Positions 18,081 to 26,586 of a DNA stretch of 38,561 bases are shown here, piece after piece. The DNA comes from Muribaculaceae bacterium (GTDB taxonomy: Bacteria; Bacteroidota; Bacteroidia; Bacteroidales; Muribaculaceae), in contig JAFYYG010000069.1 of the NCBI GenBank assembly GCA_017557625.1, positions 1 to 38,561 of the forward strand, written 5' to 3'. The translations under genes were made by a program, and so were the position numbers. The notes beneath the pieces were generated by a model. That model searched no databases. It saw only the letters and a list, made by a program, of their open reading frames with translations, and was not told where the DNA came from. Position 1 is the first letter of the stretch. Every line of letters starts with the position of its first letter.

Positions 18081-20076
18081 GTCGTGATGTGCTGATAAAT
18101 CTAATTGGGTTTACTACTATGGCTTTCTCGCTCTCGGGATTATTGTCCAAAGGCTTGTTGTTGCGCTGTGGTGTGTTGCTGGCGGTGGTTGTTGGCTGCT
18201 GGGCTTGCGTAGCCTCGGAGGGTTTATTTTGCGTCTGCTCCATCCAGCTGTCTCCGCTCCACTTGTTGGCGCGCTCCTCAATCTCGTCGCTGTAGCCACG
18301 CAGGTATCGTTCCATGACCATTGCTCCGAGCGGCACAGCCACTTTGGCACCGAAACCGGCATTCTCGACATAGACGCAGATTGCAATCTTCGGGTCGTCT
18401 TTAGGTGCGAATCCCATAAACACCGAGTGGTCCTGACCATGTGGGTTCTGAACGGTACCTGTCTTTCCGCACACATCAAGTCCTGGCAGGTTGGCTCCGC
18501 GGCAGGTACCTCCAGTAACTGCCATCCTCATTCCTGTCACAATCTCGTTGTAGTATTCGGAGTTCACTTTAGTGTGATGCTGCACGGTGTATTGTTCGAG
18601 TATTCCCACGTCGCGTATGTTCTTGACCACGTGCGGTGTGATGAAGTAACCACGATTGGCAATTGTAGCGCCTAGATTTGCTATTTGCAGCGGTGTCAAC
18701 ATCACCTCTCCTTGCCCAATGGCAATTGATAGGATTGTGTTAGCTCCCCACTTTCCTTCCCCAATCATTTTGTTGTAGAACTGCGCATTAGGTATGAATC
18801 CTCGGCTTTCGCTGGGCAGGTCGATGTTGAGCTTATATCCAAATCCCATCGACACCATGTAGTCTTTCCACAAGGTGAATGAGTTTTCGAGACCTCCATA
18901 TTTCTTGTTGTTGAGCATATAGTAAAGTCCCCAGCAGAAATAGCCGTTGCACGATGTGGCGATGGCGGGGTGAAGGGCAATAGGCGAGCCGTGGCCGTGG
19001 CATCCTATCTTGAGACCCCGGTTTATATAGCCGTGGGAGCAAGGATAGGACGTGCTTGTGTTGACGATGCCCTCTTGCAGAAACATCAGTCCCTGCGACG
19101 GCTTGAAAGTGGAGCCAGGAGGATAGGCAGCCATGATAGAGCGGTCGAAGAGTGGTTTGTTTGGGTCGTTGACGAGGTCGGTGTAATTTTTTCCTCGGTC
19201 TTTGCCGACGAGCAAAGCTGGATCGTAGCATGGACTGGTAACAAGGGCTAGCACTTCACCAGTTTTTGGCTCAATTGCCACAATAGCGCCTTTTTTGCCT
19301 CGCATGATTTTTTCTCCAAACTGCTGCAAGTCCATATCGATGCTCAGCTGCAGGTCTTTTCCTGCAACAGGTGCCACATCGTCCTTTCCATCGTTGTAAC
19401 GTCCTTTGATGCGCCCTCGTGCGTCTCGAACCAGAATCTCTTTGCCTTTAGTGCCTCTCAAATATTTCTCATAACTTTTCTCCACACCCAAGTCACCGGT
19501 GTAGTCGCCAGGCAGGTAGTATTTGTCGCTGTCACGTGCTATGTCGTCGGCATTCACCTCACGTATGTCTCCTAAGATATTGGCCGCCGAAACATAGTTG
19601 TAGCGACGTATTACACGTTGTGCGATATCGAAGCCTGGGAAGCGGTAGAGAATCTCTTGAAGACGTCCGTAGGTTAGTGAGTCGAGGTTCTGTACCAGAG
19701 GTTGTGGCGTGACAGCGCTGTAGTTGCGGTTTTTCTTAGGGTCACTCATGTTCTTCCATAGCAGGTCGAAGTCTTCACGCTTGAGCTGCAGAATCTTGCA
19801 CATGGTGGTGGTGTCAAACTCTGTCACGTCCTTAGGCGTTAGCACTAGGTCGTAGGCTGGCTCGTTATAGACCACGAGGTTGCCGTTGCGGTCGTAGATT
19901 TGTCCTCGCGAAGGGTGTGTTATTTTCACTGAGCGAGCATTGCTCACAGCTATTTGACTATACTCGTTGCTTGTTACCTGTAGGTCATAGAGTTTCCACA
20001 GGTAAATAGCGATAATGGCGACAATAAAGCCGCCAATCACAAACTTGCGTTTCTCGAGATTATAGTCTTTTCTCAC
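18061..20076 (-). CDS. mrdA: Penicillin-binding protein 2, elongasome transpeptidase
   Basis: The 671-residue protein has an N-terminal membrane anchor (about 12-30), the class B PBP dimerisation region (THPSRGQIYDRNGNLVVYNE) and a complete transpeptidase domain. The active-site motifs are STFK (Ser322, Lys325), SCN (Ser375-Asn377) and KTG (538-540). It cross-links peptidoglycan during side-wall growth together with RodA. The last 60 residues are a Gln/Thr/Asn-rich periplasmic tail, probably disordered. Its start overlaps mreD by 17 bp and its end overlaps rodA by 20 bp, so the whole operon is tightly coupled. Confidence 0.95.
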   Translation of the reverse strand: MRKDYNLEKRKFVIGGFIVAIIAIYLWKLYDLQVTSNEYSQIAVSNARSVKITHPSRGQIYDRNGNLVVYNEPAYDLVLTPKDVTEFDTTTMCKILQLKREDFDLLWKNMSDPKKNRNYSAVTPQPLVQNLDSLTYGRLQEILYRFPGFDIAQRVIRRYNYVSAANILGDIREVNADDIARDSDKYYLPGDYTGDLGVEKSYEKYLRGTKGKEILVRDARGRIKGRYNDGKDDVAPVAGKDLQLSIDMDLQQFGEKIMRGKKGAIVAIEPKTGEVLALVTSPCYDPALLVGKDRGKNYTDLVNDPNKPLFDRSIMAAYPPGSTFKPSQGLMFLQEGIVNTSTSYPCSHGYINRGLKIGCHGHGSPIALHPAIATSCNGYFCWGLYYMLNNKKYGGLENSFTLWKDYMVSMGFGYKLNIDLPSESRGFIPNAQFYNKMIGEGKWGANTILSIAIGQGEVMLTPLQIANLGATIANRGYFITPHVVKNIRDVGILEQYTVQHHTKVNSEYYNEIVTGMRMAVTGGTCRGANLPGLDVCGKTGTVQNPHGQDHSVFMGFAPKDDPKIAICVYVENAGFGAKVAVPLGAMVMERYLRGYSDEIEERANKWSGDSWMEQTQNKPSEATQAQQPTTTASNTPQRNNKPLDNNPESEKAIVVNPIRFISTSRHGLYKG

Positions 20077-20581
20077 TGTCGGTACTCACTAAACTGTCGA
20101 TACCAAAAATTAATAAAATGGATAGAGCACTGCTTGCGACGATTCGTATCAAGGTAAGGGAGATGTTGTGCAAGCTGAAAGATTGTGCCATGAACAGCAC
20201 AGCGCAATATATGAATACAAGTGTTGACAAGTATTTCATGTAGTTTGCAATTCCCACAGTATCGACCGAAGGCACGGGGTCTCCCTCCTCATCCTCACGA
20301 ATAACGATGAATAGGTTGAACACTGGCCTTCGTGCCATAGCCATAACGGTGCATGCCAGCGAATTCATTCCTTGTGTGTTGTTGAACATGTCGATGAAAA
20401 GTCCAAACAGGAAAGCTATGGTGAGCGTCCAATTGATGGAGTAGTTGACGGGGAGCCGCAGAATGAGGTAGATGTAAATTATGGGCATCGCCACTCCAAA
20501 GAGCACAATCTTGCTGCACACCACCTGAGCCACAAGCAGAGCAATAAAGAGTATGAGGAAATTGAATAACGAGTTTTTCAT
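20060..20581 (-). CDS. mreD: Rod shape-determining protein MreD
   Basis: This 173-residue protein has about five hydrophobic segments (for example VAMPIIYIYLILRLPVNYSI and LTIAFLFGLFIDMFNN) and the MreD-type FGLFIDMFNNTQGMNSLACT segment. MreD is an inner-membrane part of the elongasome that connects MreC to the synthases. Sequence conservation in this family is low, so position between mreC (1-bp overlap) and the PBP2 gene (17-bp overlap) carries much of the assignment. Confidence 0.92.
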   Translation of the reverse strand: MKNSLFNFLILFIALLVAQVVCSKIVLFGVAMPIIYIYLILRLPVNYSINWTLTIAFLFGLFIDMFNNTQGMNSLACTVMAMARRPVFNLFIVIREDEEGDPVPSVDTVGIANYMKYLSTLVFIYCAVLFMAQSFSLHNISLTLIRIVASSALSILLIFGIDSLVSTDSEKRL

Positions 20582-21453
20582 TACTTCATTCCTCCTTCCT
20601 CTTTAAGCGTGGTAGCGTCACTGCTTTCGAGCTGCTTGAGCTCGTCCTTGCGGTTATTCTTGATAACGTGGACATTGCTCAGTTGGGTTATTTGGCACGA
20701 GAGTTTCACGATAAGTTTCAAGAAACTGTCGCTATTAGAGGTGGGCGATACGCTCTCAACAACTCCCACCATGAAACCTGGCGGGAAGCTCAGGGAACTG
20801 CTGCTTGTCACTACCGTGTCGCCCACATGATACTCACCCACCTTAGGGAGGTTCTCGAGAATGGCATGGTCGGTGCTCTTGCCGTCCCATACGAGTAGCC
20901 CAAAGTTGCCGTTGCCCTTTAGTCCGCAGGTGATTTTGGTGTCGGGGTGAAGCATAGACATTACGCGTGCTGAGTGTGTGTTGACGGCATCGACGATGCC
21001 TACCACTCCGTTCATGTCCATCACGCCCATGTATGGTTCAATGCCGTCGGCGCTGCCACGGTCGATGGTGATGTAGTTACTGGGATTAACTACGCTGTTG
21101 CTTATCACATGAGCTGATATAAAAGAATAATCACCTTCTCCGCACACAGTCTCACCAGGTTTGGCACCATATTTCAGCTCCAGTTCCACAATCTGCTTCT
21201 GCAGGGCCAAAATCTCCGCTTTCTGCTCTGCGTTGCGCATGTGCAGGTCCTCGTTTATTTCCTTAAGGTGGAAATAGTCGGATGCTCCATTCACGACCTT
21301 CGATATAGTTGCTACCGTGCCGTTTGCCGAGGTGAGATATACACTTTGCTGGAACGGGTTGGATCGGAACAGCAATACGAGGCTCACTATCACATAGAAA
21401 GCGAAGAAGAACCACGCACTGTTTTTTATTATGAAATTAATTAAGTTGTTCAT
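20581..21453 (-). CDS. mreC: Rod shape-determining protein MreC
   Basis: The 290-residue protein has an N-terminal membrane segment (about 10-28), a coiled coil (about 60-95, KEINEDLHMRNAEQKAEILA onwards) and a periplasmic beta domain with the MreC-type VVNPSNYITIDRGSADGIEP and MGVVGIVDAV-like strands. MreC organises PBP2 and RodA along MreB filaments. A C-terminal acidic and lysine-rich tail (about 270-290) is likely flexible. The stop codon overlaps the mreD start by one base. Between it and mreB lies a 136-bp repeat-rich spacer, unusual inside this otherwise compact operon. Confidence 0.94.
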   Translation of the reverse strand: MNNLINFIIKNSAWFFFAFYVIVSLVLLFRSNPFQQSVYLTSANGTVATISKVVNGASDYFHLKEINEDLHMRNAEQKAEILALQKQIVELELKYGAKPGETVCGEGDYSFISAHVISNSVVNPSNYITIDRGSADGIEPYMGVMDMNGVVGIVDAVNTHSARVMSMLHPDTKITCGLKGNGNFGLLVWDGKSTDHAILENLPKVGEYHVGDTVVTSSSSLSFPPGFMVGVVESVSPTSNSDSFLKLIVKLSCQITQLSNVHVIKNNRKDELKQLESSDATTLKEEGGMK

Positions 21454-21589
21454 CTGTAGGCCGGAAGTAAGAAATCGGTAGGTGGAAAGTAGTATGTGAA
21501 AGGTGAAAGGTGGAACGGGTTTCGTTCATCGTTGTTCGTTCCTCGTTCCACTTTCCACATTCCACTGCGCGAAGCGCTGTGCGCGCAAA
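21454..21589. repeat. Inverted-repeat spacer between mreB and mreC
   Basis: GTGGAAAGT (21482-21490) is inverted at 21550-21558, and GTGGAACG (21510-21517) is inverted at 21544-21551, so the spacer can fold into a long imperfect stem. The GGTGGAACGG and CGTTCCTCGTTC words also occur downstream of efp (about 1446-1492). Confidence 0.6.
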
Positions 21590-22609
21590 CTATCGTTTCA
21601 GGAACTTGAAACGCTTGATGTTCTTCAGCGCCACGCCAGTGCCTTTGGCCACTGCATGCAGTGGGTCGTCGGCGACATGGAACGGGATGCCGATCTTGTC
21701 GGTCAAGCGACGGTCGAGACCACGCAGGAGCGCGCCTCCACCGGCAAGGTAGATGCCGTTTTTCACGATGTCGCTATACAGTTCGGGAGGGGTCTGCTCG
21801 AGCGCGCTTAGCACGGCAGCTTCAATTTTTGAGATAGACTTCTCGATGCAGTTGCATATTTCCTGATATGAGACAGGCACCTCCATTGGGAGGGCAGTCA
21901 TCTGGTTAGGACCGTGCACGATATAGTCCTCGGGAGGATTATCGAGATCAGGAAGTGCTGAGCCCACGTGAATTTTGATAAGCTCTGCTGTGCGTTCACC
22001 CACCTTCACGTTGTGGGCGCGACGCATGTGCTCTCGTATGTCTTCGGTAAGGTCATCGCCGGCGATGCGTATGCTCTTGTTGCTCACAATGCCCCCTAGA
22101 GAGATAACAGCAATTTCGGTAGTGCCACCACCGATATCAACAATCATGTTGCCCTCAGGTGCCAGCACATCGATGCCTATACCGAGTGCGGCAGCCATAG
22201 GCTCATAAATCATATATACGTCACGACCTCCGGCATGCTCGCTGGAGTCGCGCACAGCACGAATCTCTACCTCGGTAGAACCAGAGGGAATGCAAACCAC
22301 CATGCGCAGGGCGGGAGAGAACCAGTGATTCTTCTGGCTCACTTTCTTGATCATACCCCTGATCATCAGCTCGGCGGCGTTGAAGTCGGCAATCACACCA
22401 TCGCGCAGGGGGCGCACGGTCTTGATGCCCTCATGCACCTTGCCGCGCATCTCGCGGGCTGTCTCGCCCACGGCCATCAGCTTCTGTGTCTTGGTGTCGA
22501 GAGCCACCACCGATGGCTCGTCAATCACTATCTTGTCGTTGTGAATGATAATTGTGTTGGCTGTTCCCAAGTCAACAGCGATTTCTTGAGTAAATGAGAA
22601 TAACCCCAT
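21590..22609 (-). CDS. mreB: Rod shape-determining actin MreB
   Basis: The 339-residue bacterial actin begins MGLFSFTQEIAVDLGTANT, with the phosphate 1 loop DLGTANT. Further on it has the phosphate 2 loop (IVDIGGGTTEIAVISLGGIV) and the adenosine motif (GIYLAGGGALLRGLDRRL). MreB filaments under the inner membrane guide the elongasome. Full length, no missing motif. First gene of the operon mreB-mreC-mreD-PBP2-rodA. A -7 box is present about 105 bases upstream. Confidence 0.97.
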   Translation of the reverse strand: MGLFSFTQEIAVDLGTANTIIIHNDKIVIDEPSVVALDTKTQKLMAVGETAREMRGKVHEGIKTVRPLRDGVIADFNAAELMIRGMIKKVSQKNHWFSPALRMVVCIPSGSTEVEIRAVRDSSEHAGGRDVYMIYEPMAAALGIGIDVLAPEGNMIVDIGGGTTEIAVISLGGIVSNKSIRIAGDDLTEDIREHMRRAHNVKVGERTAELIKIHVGSALPDLDNPPEDYIVHGPNQMTALPMEVPVSYQEICNCIEKSISKIEAAVLSALEQTPPELYSDIVKNGIYLAGGGALLRGLDRRLTDKIGIPFHVADDPLHAVAKGTGVALKNIKRFKFLKR

Positions 22610-22713
22610 GTCTTTATATCTTTATTTGTGGTGTGGTAGTCAAATAATTGTTTTTCAGTTAATTATTTGATTTTTGCACACCTTGTTAATATCAATACCT
22701 TGTTTTCAGAGTG

Positions 22714-22721
22714 CAAAATTA
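22714..22721 (-). promoter_or_regulatory. Putative -7 box of the mreB operon
   Basis: Minus-strand TAATTTTG matches TAnnTTTG, but no good TTTG lies 19-20 bases upstream. The 433-bp gap 22610-23042 holds this box and the mreB leader. It also has an 11-base T-run at 22771-22781 and an AT-rich region without a convincing reading frame or RNA gene. Confidence 0.4.
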
Positions 22722-23042
22722 GTCAAAATAAAGAAACTAGTAATACAAAAAGCAGATAAAAAAACAAGAATTTTTTTTTTTAACAACTTGGGGGTAGATT
22801 TGGTTACGATTCAGTCGTTGTAACAATCACTTGCGTCATCTGAATTTGGCTTTCTTGAATGACTGTTTTTTGCTTTGCGAAGCTGTGCTATGGCACAAAA
22901 CACCAACAACGACCAAATTTGCTAGCGGATGAGAACACTCGCACTGTGAAAATGCGGTACAGCTCAAGAACTTTTTTCTTAATCGCTTTTTTCTTTTCGG
23001 CTTTATGCTTGTCTTTTTTGTTTCTTTAACAAATAAATCAAA

Positions 23043-24470
23043 TTACAGCGTTCTGTCGATTTCGTCGAGTTTTCCGCTCCAGAGGTAGCGTTTTGTCTCG
23101 TGTGCTATCACTCCTGAGAGCAGTAGCAGTGCCGCAAGGTTGGGCAACGCCATGAGCGCATTCATGATATCGGCGATATTCCATACTACGCTTAGACTCA
23201 TGACGCATCCCATAAAGCACACAATGAGCCACAATATGCGATAGAGTTTGATTATCTTTTTGCCTCCCAGGTATTCCATGGCTCGCTCGCCGTAGTAGCT
23301 CCAGCCGAGTATGGTGGAGAAGGCGAAGGTGAGAATACCGAAGGTAAGGATGGGCGTGCCTACGTAGGGTATCATGCCGAAAGCTTTTTTTGTGAGCAGG
23401 CCTCCGTCGTGGAAGTCGATTTCGGGGTAGGCGAGTATGCTGGTGACTAGCACGAGCCCTGTGATGGCGCACACCACCACTGTGTCCCAGAAAGTGCCGG
23501 TGGAGCTCACTAATGCCTGGCGCACAGAGTTGCGGGTTCGTGCCGCCGCTGCCACGATAGGAGCCGAGCCAAGTCCCGACTCATTGCTGAAGAGCCCTCG
23601 TGCGATGCCATATCTTGCCCCCATCATTATTGCGGTTCCTGCGGCTCCTCCCACCGAGGCTTTCAGCGAGAATGCGTCGCGGCATATCCAGCGGATGGCA
23701 TCCCACAGATACTGGTGGTTGACGCTCAGAATGTAGAGGCATCCCATCACATATAGAATCGCCATGAACGGCACCAGTGCCGAGCATATCCTGCCAATGC
23801 TTTTCACTCCGCCTATTATCACCACTCCCACAAGTACCATTAGGCAGATGCCAACTAAGAAACTCAGGTAGAATTTAGGCTTAAAGCTGAGGCCAAGAGC
23901 ATTGTTGAGCCATGACGAGATGCTCTCCACGCCACTGTTGCCGTTAAACAACATGGCAAAATTCTCGCTGATGGCATTGGCCTGTACGCCGTTGCCGATG
24001 CCAAAGGCAGCGATGGCGGTAAAGATGCAGAAAAGAATAGCAAGCCATTTCATCTTCAGGCCACGTTCAAGGGCATACATTGGGCCTCCGAGCATGGTGC
24101 CGTCGCTGGTCTTGACGCGGTATTTCACAGCCAGTAGCCCCTCGCCATATTTTGTGGCGATGCCAAACACGCCTGTTAGCCAGCACCACAGCACAGCACC
24201 TGGTCCTCCAAGCGACACTGCGGTCGCCACGCCTATTATGTTGCCAGTGCCTATGGTCGCCGCCAGCGAAGTGGCGAGAGCAGAGAACTGGCTCACGTCG
24301 CCGGTGGAGTCCTTGTCTTTGGAGAATGAAAGCTTTATAGCTGTGAATATTTTGCGCTGCGGCACGCGCAGTCTGATGGTCAGGAAGATGTGTGTGCCAA
24401 GCAAAAGTATTATCATTGGCCACGACCAAATGTAGCTGCTTATAGTTTCGGTAAGTTGCTCAAGATTCAT
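23043..24470 (-). CDS. Alanine/glycine:cation symporter (AGCS family)
   Basis: The 475-residue protein has about eleven hydrophobic segments and strong AGCS features: ALATSLAATIGTGNIIGVAT near residue 65-85, GGPGAVLWCWLTGVFG, KYGEGLLAVKYR and GGPMYALERGL. The family imports alanine, glycine or related small amino acids with sodium (or protons) across the inner membrane; the exact substrate is not readable. The gene stands alone on the minus strand, with a near-perfect promoter that is back to back with that of the GH84 gene. The stop is followed by an AT-rich gap and no clear terminator. Confidence 0.93.
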   Translation of the reverse strand: MNLEQLTETISSYIWSWPMIILLLGTHIFLTIRLRVPQRKIFTAIKLSFSKDKDSTGDVSQFSALATSLAATIGTGNIIGVATAVSLGGPGAVLWCWLTGVFGIATKYGEGLLAVKYRVKTSDGTMLGGPMYALERGLKMKWLAILFCIFTAIAAFGIGNGVQANAISENFAMLFNGNSGVESISSWLNNALGLSFKPKFYLSFLVGICLMVLVGVVIIGGVKSIGRICSALVPFMAILYVMGCLYILSVNHQYLWDAIRWICRDAFSLKASVGGAAGTAIMMGARYGIARGLFSNESGLGSAPIVAAAARTRNSVRQALVSSTGTFWDTVVVCAITGLVLVTSILAYPEIDFHDGGLLTKKAFGMIPYVGTPILTFGILTFAFSTILGWSYYGERAMEYLGGKKIIKLYRILWLIVCFMGCVMSLSVVWNIADIMNALMALPNLAALLLLSGVIAHETKRYLWSGKLDEIDRTL

Positions 24471-24530
24471 GTTTTTGAGTTTTCAGTTATCTGTTTTGAG
24501 TTTTCGGTAATCAATTTAGCTCTTAAATTG

Positions 24531-24561
24531 CAAAATTACTTCTTTTGTGTGAAAAGACAAA
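24531..24561 (-). promoter_or_regulatory. Putative promoter of the AGCS symporter gene
   Basis: Minus-strand TTTG (24558-24561) and TAATTTTG (24531-24538) are exactly 19 bases apart, an exact consensus match. The -33 box is seven bases from the -33 box of the divergent GH84 promoter. Confidence 0.75.
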
Positions 24562-24568
24562 AAACTTT

Positions 24569-24599
24569 TTTGATTTTTGATGATTAATGGTTACATTTG
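24569..24599 (+). promoter_or_regulatory. Putative promoter of the GH84/M16 pair
   Basis: TTTG (24569-24572) and TACATTTG (24592-24599) are exactly 19 bases apart. Transcription would begin near 24606, leaving a leader of about 20 bases with AAGGGG (24614-24619) before the ATG at 24625. Confidence 0.75.
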
Positions 24600-24624
24600 C
24601 CGAAAAATTTTATAAGGGGTAGTA

Positions 24625-26559
24625 ATGTTAAGACAATTATTTATTATTATGTTTACTTTTTGTGCCTCAATGATTGGGGCAGGTAATCTGTATAACATCT
24701 ACCCAGTACCCCATGTTCAGGTGACGGCTCAAGACAGGGCCTCGTTCACCAATTCAGTTAATGTAGTCGCCGAGTCATCGATTGATGAGGTGACTGTAGC
24801 CAGAGCAAAGCAGGTGCTTGCCGACCATGGGCTGGAGGCGAAGGTCACTGGCAAGGCTGTGGCAGGTGCCAGCAACCTGCTCCTTGGAGTTAATGGCTCG
24901 AATGGCGTTGCCGACCAGCGCATTGCAGCAATGAATCTTGACCGCAGTGTCTTTGATTCAGAAAAATATGACCGCCACATCTTGTCAATGACCAGCGAAA
25001 TGGGCATCGCGCAGGTGGTGATCTTGGGCGAGAACACCGACGCGGTGTTCTGCGGCCTGGCATCATTAGAGCAGATGCTTGATAATGGCACAACCAATTT
25101 GTCGTGCGTGACTATCTATGACTACGCCGACATCAAGAACCGCGGCATCATCGAGGGCTACTATGGCGTGCCCTACAGTGCCGAGGTCACTAAAGACCTG
25201 TTTAGCTTTATGGCCCGCTACAAGATGAACACCTACATGTATGGCGCCAAGAGTGACCCCTACCATTCCCGCTACTGGGGCGATCCATATCCCACTACGA
25301 TAACCGAAGATGAGCGGCGCATCGGATATCTCACTCAAGACATGATGCGCGATATCAACGCGGTATCGCACGAGACTAAGGTGAACTTCATTTGGGCGAT
25401 TCATCCTGGCAATGCCTTCGCCAATGCCGAAGACCCTCAGGTTCTTGACAAGATTATGGCTAAGTTTGAGAGTATGCATCAGTTGGGAGTCAGGCAGTTT
25501 GGAGTCTTTGTCGATGATGTGGGTGTGCCAAGTGACCCTGCTGTTATGAAGCTTTGCGCCGACAATCTCTCGGAACTCCAGAACCGAATTGATGAACGTT
25601 GGAACAAAGCAGGCGCTGTGGCAACCGACACGGTTAAGTCACTGCACTATGTGCCGCAGCTATATGCTCACGGATGGGTGAGTGATGAACGCGCTCAGGA
25701 GTTTTATGAGTCACTCAGCACAACTCCTGAGAAGATAAATATCTATATCACGGGTCGCGACGTGTGGTCGGTGCCCAATAACGATGATTTGGCACGGGTG
25801 AGCAGCTGGCTAGGCCACGACTTGAGTTGGTGGTGGAACTATCCCTGCAACGACCAAGACCCTACCAAGCTCTTTATTATGGACACTTTCAGCAACTTTC
25901 GCGATGAGACCCACATCAATAATCTCTCACGCATCGAGAAACACCTATCGGGGCTCAACACCCTTATCATAAATCCTATGCAGCAAGGCGAACTCTCCAA
26001 GATTGCTTTATTCAGCGTTGCTGATTATTCTTGGAATAACGCAGCCTTCGACAATTATGACAGTTGGGAAGCTGCAATACCAGCTGTTGTGGGCAAAGAT
26101 TACGCCAAAGCATTTAAGAAACTGGCTCCATATCTGCGCTATTATGATGATGACGCTTTAGCATATAAGATTAACAATTATCAGGCATCGGTGAAACGCG
26201 GGTCACCAAACTCAAAAGCGCTTCTTAAAGAGTTGCACGAGGTGCACGATGCTTGTCAGGTTATCAAGTCGATGGCACATTCTGACTATGAGAGCGACTG
26301 CTTGTTCTACAACGATGTGCGCCCCTGGCTTCTCAAGCTTGAGGCGATGACCGTCCAGGCGATTGCCTATTTTGAAGACAACGGCGAGCTCATTATCGAT
26401 TTTAACAGCAATCCCGACTTCCAGTTTGAGACCCTTGGCGGCATGGGCGAGCACATATCGCTCAAGGTGCTAACAGCCGAGCCGTCAAATAACCGACTGA
26501 TGCCGTTGCTGAAGGAATGGCTACGAAATTCAAGCTCAATCAAGAAAGAAAATCAATAA
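24625..26559 (+). CDS. GH84 family beta-N-acetylglucosaminidase
   Basis: The 644-residue exported protein (signal peptide about 1-19) has an N-terminal beta/alpha domain (about 24-165). A GH84 barrel follows, starting RGIIEGYYGVPYS (173-185) and MNTYMYGAKSDPYH. The catalytic pair Asp297-Asp298 lies in FGVFVDDVGVP, as expected for this family's substrate-assisted mechanism using the N-acetyl group. WWWNYPCNDQD is the conserved region lining the active site. GH84 enzymes remove terminal beta-linked GlcNAc, including O-GlcNAc on proteins and mucin-type glycans. The C-terminal about 200 residues are helical. A nutrient-scavenging role on host glycans is inference. It is followed after 27 bp by an M16 peptidase gene. 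Confidence 0.93.
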   Translation: MLRQLFIIMFTFCASMIGAGNLYNIYPVPHVQVTAQDRASFTNSVNVVAESSIDEVTVARAKQVLADHGLEAKVTGKAVAGASNLLLGVNGSNGVADQRIAAMNLDRSVFDSEKYDRHILSMTSEMGIAQVVILGENTDAVFCGLASLEQMLDNGTTNLSCVTIYDYADIKNRGIIEGYYGVPYSAEVTKDLFSFMARYKMNTYMYGAKSDPYHSRYWGDPYPTTITEDERRIGYLTQDMMRDINAVSHETKVNFIWAIHPGNAFANAEDPQVLDKIMAKFESMHQLGVRQFGVFVDDVGVPSDPAVMKLCADNLSELQNRIDERWNKAGAVATDTVKSLHYVPQLYAHGWVSDERAQEFYESLSTTPEKINIYITGRDVWSVPNNDDLARVSSWLGHDLSWWWNYPCNDQDPTKLFIMDTFSNFRDETHINNLSRIEKHLSGLNTLIINPMQQGELSKIALFSVADYSWNNAAFDNYDSWEAAIPAVVGKDYAKAFKKLAPYLRYYDDDALAYKINNYQASVKRGSPNSKALLKELHEVHDACQVIKSMAHSDYESDCLFYNDVRPWLLKLEAMTVQAIAYFEDNGELIIDFNSNPDFQFETLGGMGEHISLKVLTAEPSNNRLMPLLKEWLRNSSSIKKENQ

Positions 26560-26586
26560 ACAATTTTAATACACAATTATTTTATT

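Noticed and set aside
22800-22980. Possible decayed gene between mreB and the symporter
   Set aside because: All frames are short and interrupted, and no family-like segment could be recognised.
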